6,149 nucleotides of DNA from an uncultured Eubacteriales bacterium. GTDB lineage: Bacteria > Bacillota > Clostridia > Oscillospirales > Oscillospiraceae. Where the stretch lies: assembly GCA_902492005.1 (NCBI GenBank), contig CABUJV010000057.1:1-6149 (forward strand), given 5' to 3'. Made by a program: the position numbers and the translations under genes. Below are positions 1 through 4,725 of this stretch, in pieces; the first letter of the stretch is position 1, and the number at the start of each line of letters is the position of its first letter. Below the pieces are notes generated by a model. That model did no database searches. It was given only the letters and a program-made list of their open reading frames with translations, and was not told the DNA's origin.

Positions 1-1
1 T

Positions 2-91
2 CCCGTGCAAAAGGAACTGCAGGCCCTCAGCTCCCGGCTGGAGTGGCTGGAACAATTACTGGATGAACAGGCAAGGAGTAAAAACGTATGA
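2..91 (+). CDS. C-terminal end of upstream gene, possibly serine O-acetyltransferase (partial)
   Basis: An open frame enters from the left edge and codes for 29 residues, beginning PVQKELQALSSRLEWLEQLL, before a TGA at 89-91. The tail is charged and leucine-rich, with a heptad-like pattern that suggests a short coiled coil. The stop overlaps the cysS start codon as ATGA, a classic translational-coupling junction, so the two genes share an operon. In Firmicutes cysE commonly precedes cysS, and many CysE proteins end in a DPV-type motif followed by a coiled-coil tail. Position 1 is a T, which would fit a GAT (Asp) codon before PV. The identity is inferred from context and tail character only; the catalytic part lies outside the window. 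Confidence 0.5.
   Translation, partial: PVQKELQALSSRLEWLEQLLDEQARSKNV
73..78 (+). promoter_or_regulatory. Ribosome binding site of cysS
   Basis: AAGGAG lies 9 nt before the ATG at 88, inside the end of the upstream reading frame. Together with the ATGA overlap it fixes the cysS start. Confidence 0.8.
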
Positions 92-1506
92 AACTGTATA
101 ATTCCGCCAGCCATAAAAAAGAGGACTTTGTCCCCCATGAGCCCGGCAGGGTGTCGATGTATACCTGCGGCCCCACCGTCTATCACTTCGCCCACATCGG
201 CAATCTGCGCAGCTATATCATGGAGGATGTGCTGGAAAAATTCCTGCGTTACGACGGCTACGACGTAACGCGGGTGATGAACATCACCGACGTAGGGCAC
301 CTGTCCTCCGACGCCGACACCGGCGAGGATAAGATGCTCAAGGGGGCCCAGCGGGAGCACAAGACCGTCATGGAGATCGCCCGGTTTTATACCGAAGCCT
401 TCTTTGACGACTGCAAAAAGCTGAACATCAAATATCCGGACGTGGTTCAGCCCGCCACCGGTATGATTGATTCCTATATTAAGGTGATTACCAAACTGAT
501 CGACACCGGGCACGCCTATCTGGCCGGCGGCAACGTGTATTTTGACACCTCCAAGCTGGAGCACTATTATGTGTTCAACGACCATGACGAGGAGAATCTG
601 GCCGTGGGCGTCCGGGAGGGCGTGGAGGAGGACGCCAACAAGCGCAACAAGAACGACTTCGTCCTCTGGTTCACCAAGTCCAAGTTCGAGGATCAGGCCC
701 TCAAGTGGGACTCCCCCTGGGGCGTGGGTTATCCCGGCTGGCACATCGAGTGCTCCTGCATTTCCATGAAGTATCTGGGCGAGTATCTGGACATCCACTG
801 CGGCGGCATCGACAACGCCTTCCCCCACCACACCAACGAGATCGCCCAGTCCGAGTCCTATCTCGGCCATCCCTGGTGCAAATACTGGATGCACGTCCAC
901 CACCTCAACACCGCCGACGGCAAGATGAGCAAGTCCAAGGGGGAATTTCTCACCGTCTCCCTGCTGGAGGAGAAGGGATACGACCCGCTGGTCTACCGGC
1001 TGTTCTGCCTCCAGTCCCACTACCGCAAGGGACTGACCTTCTCCTGGGACAATCTGGACAACGCCAGAACCACCTACGACAAGCTGGTGGCCCGGGTGGC
1101 TGCCCTGAAGGATGAGGGAGCGGTGGATGAAGCCGCCGCCGCGCCCTACAAGGATGCCTTCCGGGAGGCGCTCGGCAACGACCTGAACACCTCTTTGGGG
1201 ATTACCCGCCTGTACGACGTGCTGAAGTCCGGTCTGAACGATGCCACCAAGCGCTCCTTGGTCGGCCGCTTCGACCAGGTACTGGGGCTGGATCTGCTGC
1301 GAAAGGCGGAGATGCTCCGGGAGAAAGCGGCGGCTCAGGCGGCCCCGGCCGAGGGCGACGGCGAGATCGACGCCTTGGTGGAGGCCCGCACCGCCGCCAA
1401 GAAGGCCAAGAATTTTGCCGAGGCCGACGCCATTCGGGATCAGCTCAAAGCCATGGGCATAGAGGTCACCGATACCCCCCAGGGCCCCGTGTGGAAGCGG
1501 GTCTGA
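88..1506 (+). CDS. cysS: Cysteinyl-tRNA synthetase (CysRS)
   Basis: This class I aminoacyl-tRNA synthetase activates cysteine with ATP and charges tRNA-Cys in the cytoplasm. The 472-residue product is close to the usual length (E. coli 461). The Rossmann catalytic core carries CGPTVY at 27-32, HIGN at 36-39 (the HIGH-type motif) and KMSKS at 279-283. The four expected zinc ligands are all present: C27, C222 in WHIECS, H247 and E251. Their spacing (25 residues C222-H247, 4 residues H247-E251) matches the E. coli enzyme. The C-terminus, about 430-472, is the typical helical tail with ARTAAKKAKNFAEADAIRDQL and a final GPVWKR. The zinc-region motif reads HCGGIDNAFPHHTNE instead of the common HGGGxDLxFPHHENE. 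That is a variant rather than a loss of function, and I believe it occurs in part of the Clostridia. The start is set by the ribosome binding site at 73-78 and coupling to the upstream gene. The full set of active-site and zinc residues argues against a mycothiol ligase (MshC) paralogue. Confidence 0.97.
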   Translation: MKLYNSASHKKEDFVPHEPGRVSMYTCGPTVYHFAHIGNLRSYIMEDVLEKFLRYDGYDVTRVMNITDVGHLSSDADTGEDKMLKGAQREHKTVMEIARFYTEAFFDDCKKLNIKYPDVVQPATGMIDSYIKVITKLIDTGHAYLAGGNVYFDTSKLEHYYVFNDHDEENLAVGVREGVEEDANKRNKNDFVLWFTKSKFEDQALKWDSPWGVGYPGWHIECSCISMKYLGEYLDIHCGGIDNAFPHHTNEIAQSESYLGHPWCKYWMHVHHLNTADGKMSKSKGEFLTVSLLEEKGYDPLVYRLFCLQSHYRKGLTFSWDNLDNARTTYDKLVARVAALKDEGAVDEAAAAPYKDAFREALGNDLNTSLGITRLYDVLKSGLNDATKRSLVGRFDQVLGLDLLRKAEMLREKAAAQAAPAEGDGEIDALVEARTAAKKAKNFAEADAIRDQLKAMGIEVTDTPQGPVWKRV

Positions 1507-1515
1507 TGGAAACAG

Positions 1516-1547
1516 CAGAAGGCGCTGCCGGCCGGCAGCGCCTTCTG
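1516..1547 (+). terminator. Perfect 32-bp palindrome after cysS, probable terminator
   Basis: Two exactly complementary 16-nt arms, CAGAAGGCGCTGCCGG and CCGGCAGCGCCTTCTG, abut without a spacer 9 nt after the cysS stop. As RNA this folds into a very stable GC-rich hairpin with a small loop. No clean T-run follows on either strand, so it may act as a weak intrinsic terminator, a 3'-end stabiliser or a barrier to readthrough. A new promoter 50 nt downstream supports a transcript boundary here. Confidence 0.55.
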
Positions 1548-1596
1548 TCCGCTCAAAAACCGTCCTTTCTTTGTGCGCAGGACCGGGGAGAAGCTC

Positions 1597-1625
1597 TTGT
1601 CCCGGATCTGAGATAATAGTATAAT
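1597..1625 (+). promoter_or_regulatory. Sigma-A-type promoter for the MATE gene
   Basis: TTGTCC at 1597-1602 and a perfect TATAAT at 1620-1625 are separated by exactly 17 nt. Transcription would start near 1632, only about 2 nt before the first in-frame ATG at 1634. That matters for choosing the translation start. Confidence 0.6.
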
Positions 1626-1633
1626 CCTATCGT

Positions 1634-3037
1634 ATGCTTTTTCCAGTCAGAACACAAGGCGAGGAGGGGGTTCCAACGGCGGAACGGCAAAATGATTTTT
1701 CCAAGGGGAGCATCTCCCGCAACATCCTCATGCTGGCTGGGCCCATGACGGCGGCCCAGCTCATCAATATCCTCTACAACATCGTGGACCGGATGTATCT
1801 GGGGCGGCTGCCGGGCCACCTGGCGCTCACGGGCCTGGGGCTGTGCCTGCCCATCATCTCCATCCTTATGGGCTTTGCCAACCTGTGCGGCATGGGGGGC
1901 GCTCCCCTGTGCTCCATCTGCCGGGGCAGGGGAGAGGAGGAAGAGGCCGAGCACGTCATGGGAAACTCCTTTACCCTCCTGCTTCTGGTGGGGGCGGCGC
2001 TGACTGTGGTCATCCTGCGGTTCAAAAAGCCCATCCTCTATCTGTTCGGGGCCAGTCCGGACACCTTCCCCTATGCCGACGCCTACCTGACCATCTACGC
2101 GGCCGGCACCCTTTTTGTCATGGTGGGCCTGGGCATGAATCCGTTTATCAACTCCCAGGGGTTCGGCAAGATGGGGATGTGCACGGTGGCGCTGGGGGCG
2201 GTGGTGAACATCGTGCTGGACCCCATCTTCATTTTTGCGCTGGACATGGGGGTACAGGGCGCCGCTCTGGCCACCGTCCTCTCTCAGCTCTGCTCCGCCG
2301 TGTGGGTGCTGCGGTTTCTCACCGGGCGGCGGGCCCTGCTCCGCCTGAAGGCGTCCTGCCTGCGGCTGAAAGCCTCACGGGTCAGACGGATTCTGGGCCT
2401 GGGCATGTCCGGCTTTGTCATGGCCATGACCAACAGCCTGGTGCAGATCCTGTGCAACGCCTCCCTGCAGCGGTATGGCGGGGACCTTTATGTGGGGATC
2501 ATGACCATCATCAACTCGGTGCGGGAGGTCATCTCCATGCCCGTACAGGGCGTCACCAACGGCTGTCAGCCGGTGCTGGGCTATAACTACGGGGCGGAGG
2601 AGTATGACCGGGTGCGGCAGGGCATCCGTTTCACGGCGGCGGTGACCATGCTCTACTCCCTGGCGGCCTGGGCCATGACGCTGGCTGTCCCCGAAGGCCT
2701 GATCCGCATCTTCAACGACGAGGCCGACCTGATCGCCGCCGGCATCCCGGCCTTCCGCATCTACTTTGCAGCCTTTTTCTGCATGTCTTTCCAGTTCATC
2801 GGCCAGTCCACCTTCGTAGGGCTGGGAAAGTCCAAATTTGCGGTATTTTTCTCCCTGCTGCGCAAGGCTTTCATCGTGGCTCCCCTGACCCTTCTGCTGC
2901 CCGTGCTGGGAATGGGGGCGGACGGGGTGTTCTGGGCTGAGCCCATTTCCAACGTGGTGGGCGGGCTGGCCTGTCTGCTCACCATGTACTTCACCGTCTA
3001 CCGTCCCCTGGGCAGGCTGGAGGCGTCGAAACCGTAA
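1634..3037 (+). CDS. MATE-family multidrug/toxin efflux transporter
   Basis: This is a polytopic inner-membrane protein of the MATE (NorM/DinF-like) family, which exports organic cations or drugs using a Na+ or H+ gradient. From the ATG at 1634 it has 467 residues, in the family's usual range. About 12 hydrophobic segments can be seen in two similar halves. Typical motifs are LINILYNIVDRMYLGRLPG at 43-61 (first membrane helix), VNIVLDPIFIF followed by MGVQGAALATVLSQ at 191-218, QGVTNGCQPVLGYNYGA at 305-321 (second half) and GVFWAEPISN at 431-440. Substrate cannot be told from sequence. The N-terminus is uncertain. Family members usually begin shortly before a stretch like ERQNDFSKGSISRNIL (18-33 here), so residues 1-14 look like extra sequence. 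An ACG at 1676 behind a perfect AGGAGG would give a 453-residue protein. The next in-frame ATG (1730) would remove conserved sequence. The gene is monocistronic, with its own promoter and terminator. Confidence 0.93.
   Translation: MLFPVRTQGEEGVPTAERQNDFSKGSISRNILMLAGPMTAAQLINILYNIVDRMYLGRLPGHLALTGLGLCLPIISILMGFANLCGMGGAPLCSICRGRGEEEEAEHVMGNSFTLLLLVGAALTVVILRFKKPILYLFGASPDTFPYADAYLTIYAAGTLFVMVGLGMNPFINSQGFGKMGMCTVALGAVVNIVLDPIFIFALDMGVQGAALATVLSQLCSAVWVLRFLTGRRALLRLKASCLRLKASRVRRILGLGMSGFVMAMTNSLVQILCNASLQRYGGDLYVGIMTIINSVREVISMPVQGVTNGCQPVLGYNYGAEEYDRVRQGIRFTAAVTMLYSLAAWAMTLAVPEGLIRIFNDEADLIAAGIPAFRIYFAAFFCMSFQFIGQSTFVGLGKSKFAVFFSLLRKAFIVAPLTLLLPVLGMGADGVFWAEPISNVVGGLACLLTMYFTVYRPLGRLEASKP
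1662..1667 (+). promoter_or_regulatory. Strong Shine-Dalgarno sequence inside the annotated MATE 5' end
   Basis: A perfect AGGAGG (within GAGGAGGGGG) sits 8 nt before an in-frame ACG codon at 1676. No ATG, GTG or TTG lies in frame at a suitable distance. The ATG at 1634, upstream of this site, has no purine-rich ribosome binding site of its own. Confidence 0.55.
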
Positions 3038-3041
3038 CCGC

Positions 3042-3098
3042 CCCGGCGCAGAGACGGCTGCGCCGGGATGCCCGGGGTATGGACCGGGCGGCTTTTTT
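3042..3098 (+). terminator. Tandem-hairpin intrinsic terminator after the MATE gene
   Basis: The first hairpin has 10-bp arms CCCGGCGCAG (3042-3051) and CTGCGCCGGG (3058-3067) around a 6-nt loop. The second pairs GCCCGG (3070-3075) with CCGGGC (3084-3089) and is followed, after three bases, by six T residues at 3093-3098. The second hairpin plus T-run is a standard Rho-independent terminator. It separates the MATE unit from the str operon. Confidence 0.82.
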
Positions 3099-3129
3099 GA
3101 ACCGGCGGCATTTCAAATGATTTTACCGG

Positions 3130-3158
3130 TTGACATCCCCGTGGTTTCGTGATACAAT
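3130..3158 (+). promoter_or_regulatory. Near-consensus promoter of the str operon (L7Ae-rpsL-rpsG-fusA)
   Basis: A perfect TTGACA (3130-3135), a 17-nt spacer and TACAAT (3153-3158) preceded by TG at 3150-3151 (extended -10) make this the best promoter in the window. Transcription would start near 3165, giving a leader of about 80 nt before the L7Ae gene. Confidence 0.82.
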
Positions 3159-3172
3159 GCCTATTCGTTGGA

Positions 3173-3229
3173 TTGGGGAAATTGCGCCCAAAACAGGGTG
3201 GTAAGCACCCCGATCTGCGGTAAAATCGG
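3173..3229 (+). promoter_or_regulatory. Hairpin-rich 5' leader of the str operon
   Basis: Three short inverted repeats follow one another between the predicted transcription start and the ribosome binding site. They are TTGGG/CCCAA (3173-3177 with 3187-3191), GGGTG/CACCC (3196-3200 with 3206-3210, loop GTAAG) and CCGAT/ATCGG (3210-3214 with 3225-3229). Each stem is only 5 bp, so this is suggestive at best. No recognisable riboswitch or kink-turn could be assigned. Confidence 0.3.
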
Positions 3230-3246
3230 ACACAGGGGGGATGACG

Positions 3247-3492
3247 GTGCTGACCGAGCTCAAGGCCGGACCCCGGGTGGTGGGTGCAAAACAGACCCGC
3301 CGGGCCGTTCAGGACGGACGTGCCCTCCGGGTATTCCTGGCGAAGGATGCAGACCCAAATGTAACGGCTCCCATTGAGGAGCTGTGCGCCCAGCGGCAGG
3401 TGGGCGTGGAGTGGGCGAACGCCATGCGCGAGATGGGCGCCGCCTGCGGAATCGCCGTGGGTGCCGCCGTGGCCGCGCTGGTGAAGGAGTGA
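3247..3492 (+). CDS. L7Ae/L30e/S12e/Gadd45-family RNA-binding protein (YbxF-type)
   Basis: This is a small basic-core RNA-binding protein of the L7Ae superfamily. Bacterial members such as YbxF and YlxQ bind kink-turn RNA and associate with ribosomes, but their exact role is not settled. The 81-residue product matches YbxF (about 82). Family hallmarks are VVGAKQTRRAV at 11-21 (the GxKQ RNA-contact region), VFLAKDADPNV at 29-39 and EMGAACGIAVGAAVAAL at 62-78. I chose the GTG at 3247. The ribosome binding site AGGGGGG (3234-3240) would touch the alternative ATG at 3241 with no spacer, but stands 6 nt from the GTG. The ATG would add only two residues. As in B. subtilis, the gene lies directly upstream of rpsL, which supports the assignment. 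It is the first gene after the operon promoter. Confidence 0.88.
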   Translation: MLTELKAGPRVVGAKQTRRAVQDGRALRVFLAKDADPNVTAPIEELCAQRQVGVEWANAMREMGAACGIAVGAAVAALVKE

Positions 3493-3601
3493 ATCCCGGG
3501 CCGGCTTTCGTTTTCCGCGCTGCTATTTGGTTTTGGCAGAATAATCCCCGGATTATCCTGTTAAAATAATAAAATGATTCCCAAAGAAAGGAGGAACATC
3601 C
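3493..3601 (+). promoter_or_regulatory. L7Ae-rpsL spacer with inverted repeat, possible minor promoter and strong RBS
   Basis: This 109-nt gap codes for nothing recognisable. ATAATCC (3541-3547) and GGATTAT (3550-3556) form an inverted repeat with a 2-nt centre and no following T-run. TGTTAAAAT at 3559-3567 resembles an extended -10 element but lacks a convincing -35, so a promoter here is weakly supported. AAAGGAGG at 3587-3594 lies 7 nt before the rpsL ATG and is an excellent ribosome binding site. Confidence 0.4.
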
Positions 3602-4033
3602 ATGCCTACGTTTAACCAGCTCGTTCGGAAGGGCCGCAAGACTGCCATTGACAAGTCCAAGTCCCCCGCCATGCAGCATGGCCTGAACACCCTGAAGAAC
3701 CGCGAGACCGACCTGCCTTCTCCTCAGAAGAGAGGCGTGTGCACCGCTGTTCGTACCTCCACCCCGAAGAAGCCGAACTCCGCACTGCGTAAGATCGCCC
3801 GTGTGCGTCTCACCAACGGCTACGAGGTCACCGCTTATATTCCCGGTGTAGGCCACAACCTGCAGGAGCACTCCGTGGTCATGATCCGCGGCGGCCGTGT
3901 CAAGGACCTGCCCGGCGTTCGTTACCACATCATCCGCGGCACGCTGGACACCCAGGGCGTCAACGGCCGTATGCAGGCCCGCTCCAAGTACGGCGCCAAG
4001 CGTCCCAAGGCCGGCAAGGGCGGCAAGAAGTAA
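3602..4033 (+). CDS. rpsL: 30S ribosomal protein S12
   Basis: S12 lies at the decoding centre of the 30S subunit and helps control codon-anticodon accuracy. The 143-residue protein contains PQKRGVCTAVRTSTPKKPNS at 41-60, RVRLTNGYEVTAYIPGVGHNL at 67-87, GGRVKDLPGVRYH at 97-109 and QARSKYGAKRPKA at 125-137. It is longer than the E. coli protein (124). The cause is the about 13-residue insertion at roughly 24-40 that is usual in Gram-positive bacteria, plus a lysine/glycine-rich tail. K56 and K101 correspond to E. coli K43 and K88, the sites where streptomycin-resistance changes are known. Both are the wild-type lysine, so this copy is of the sensitive type. D102 corresponds to the aspartate that RimO methylthiolates in E. 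coli. Confidence 0.98.
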   Translation: MPTFNQLVRKGRKTAIDKSKSPAMQHGLNTLKNRETDLPSPQKRGVCTAVRTSTPKKPNSALRKIARVRLTNGYEVTAYIPGVGHNLQEHSVVMIRGGRVKDLPGVRYHIIRGTLDTQGVNGRMQARSKYGAKRPKAGKGGKK

Positions 4034-4235
4034 TCTTCATTACTTCCTTAGCGATGGAACATCTTTTGCGCTCATAGCGCAAGGCAGTTGTCCTTGCAAG
4101 ATGCGCTTACCTATATAATAGGGGGCGTCTCCCTTGTGAGGCACTGGACAAGCAGGCACTTGTCTTTACACGGGGCCTGTTTTTAAAACAGGTTTCGAGT
4201 ACCTATGAAATCATACTGTGAAGGAGGGAAGCAAA
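4034..4235 (+). promoter_or_regulatory. Structured rpsL-rpsG intergenic region, candidate regulatory RNA
   Basis: This 202-nt gap has no supported gene but many inverted repeats. TTGCGC/GCGCAA (4066-4071 with 4077-4082) competes with GCAAGG/CCTTGC (4079-4084 with 4092-4097). CATCTT (4060-4065) can pair with AAGATG (4098-4103) to enclose either. Downstream, GACAAG/CTTGTC (4147-4152 with 4159-4164) forms a 6-bp hairpin inside a possible GTG/CAC plus CCC/GGG stem (4131-4138 with 4169-4174). CCTGTTTT/AAAACAGG (4176-4183 with 4185-4192) extends through G-U pairs to CGGGG/TTTCG (4171-4197). In E. coli S7 represses its own operon by binding the rpsL-rpsG gap. A similar role here is inference, and no sequence similarity to that site was seen. 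Confidence 0.45.
4088..4119 (+). promoter_or_regulatory. Possible internal promoter for rpsG-fusA
   Basis: TATAAT at 4114-4119 (within TATATAAT, 4112-4119) matches the -10 consensus. Upstream, TTGTCC at 4088-4093 is the same -35-like hexamer seen at the MATE promoter. It stands 18 nt before TATATA (4112-4117) or 20 nt before TATAAT, so spacing is only fair. The -10 is centred in a short dyad, CCTAT-ATA-ATAGG (4110-4122). Confidence 0.42.
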
Positions 4236-4706
4236 GTGCCCAGAAGAGGAAACGTACCCAAGCGGGAGATCCTGCCCGATCCCCTGTATAACTCCGTGCT
4301 GGTGACCAAGCTGGTCAACAGCATTATGCTGGACGGCAAGAAGGGTGTCTCCCAGAAAGTGGTCTACGGTGCTTTCGATATCATCAAGGAAAAGACCGGC
4401 AAGGACCCCCTGGAGGTCTTCACCACTGCTCTGGAGAACATCATGCCGTCCCTGGAGGTCAAGGCCCGCCGTGTGGGCGGTGCCACCTACCAGGTGCCTA
4501 TCGAGGTGCGGCCTGAGCGGCGCCAGACCCTGGGTCTGCGCTGGCTGACCAACTATGCCCGCGCCCGCAGCGAGAAGACCATGAAGGAGCGGCTGGCCGG
4601 CGAGATCATGGACGCCGCCAACAACCTCGGCTCCGCGGTCAAAAAGCGCGAGGACACCCACAAGATGGCTGAGTCCAACAAGGCCTTCGCGCATTACCGC
4701 TGGTAG
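4236..4706 (+). CDS. rpsG: 30S ribosomal protein S7
   Basis: S7 is a primary 16S rRNA-binding protein that nucleates assembly of the 30S head and lies near the E-site exit channel. The 156-residue product has the standard family length. It begins MPRRGNVPKREILPDPLYNS, carries the family signature region around 19-46 (including MLDGKKGVSQKVVYGAF), then DPLEVFTTALENIMPSLEV at 57-75 and RRVGGATYQVPIEVRP at 78-93. It ends in AFAHYRW, as bacterial S7 proteins typically do. The start is GTG at 4236, 8 nt after AGGAGG (4222-4227). An upstream in-frame GTG at 4218 would place the Shine-Dalgarno sequence inside the gene and add six non-conserved residues. fusA follows after 19 nt. Confidence 0.97.
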   Translation: MPRRGNVPKREILPDPLYNSVLVTKLVNSIMLDGKKGVSQKVVYGAFDIIKEKTGKDPLEVFTTALENIMPSLEVKARRVGGATYQVPIEVRPERRQTLGLRWLTNYARARSEKTMKERLAGEIMDAANNLGSAVKKREDTHKMAESNKAFAHYRW

Positions 4707-4709
4707 GTT

Positions 4710-4715
4710 AAGGAG
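4710..4715 (+). promoter_or_regulatory. Ribosome binding site of fusA
   Basis: AAGGAG stands 10 nt before the fusA ATG, just after the rpsG stop. No terminator or promoter is seen in the 19-nt gap, so rpsG and fusA are co-transcribed. Confidence 0.75.
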
Positions 4716-4725
4716 TTATTAGAGT

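Noticed and set aside
1507..1633. T-box or other cysteine-responsive leader near cysS
   Set aside because: No T-box AGGGTGGNACCGCG-type sequence is visible in the window. cysS is inside an operon, so any such leader would be upstream of the left edge.
1553..1954. 133-codon minus-strand frame over the cysS-MATE gap
   Set aside because: It runs antisense into conserved MATE coding sequence, resembles no family I know, and would place a gene across a probable promoter.
1843..2586. 247-codon plus-strand frame inside the MATE gene, and shorter frames inside cysS
   Set aside because: These are out-of-frame shadows of well-supported genes, with G/H/P/R-rich translations and no proper ribosome binding sites.
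3191..3211. AGGGTGG at 3195-3201 as a T-box-like element in the L7Ae leader
   Set aside because: The match to the T-box consensus stops after seven bases, no specifier stem or terminator/antiterminator pair is present, and the downstream gene is not an amino-acid gene. The bases are better explained as one arm of a small hairpin.
3241..3243. ATG at 3241 as the L7Ae-family start
   Set aside because: It directly abuts the G-rich ribosome binding site with no spacer. The GTG at 3247 has workable spacing. The difference is only two residues, so this remains a preference.
3260..3928. 222-codon minus-strand open frame across the L7Ae gene and rpsL
   Set aside because: It is antisense to two clear genes, and the translation has no recognisable family and a proline/arginine-rich compositional bias.
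4218..4220. GTG at 4218 as the rpsG start
   Set aside because: The Shine-Dalgarno AGGAGG (4222-4227) would fall inside the gene. Starting at 4236 gives the canonical MPRRG N-terminus and the standard 156-residue length.
4034..4235. A tRNA, small ORF or known riboswitch in the rpsL-rpsG gap
   Set aside because: No cloverleaf with a T-loop GTTCRA pattern, no supported reading frame with a ribosome binding site and no recognised riboswitch core could be found by eye.
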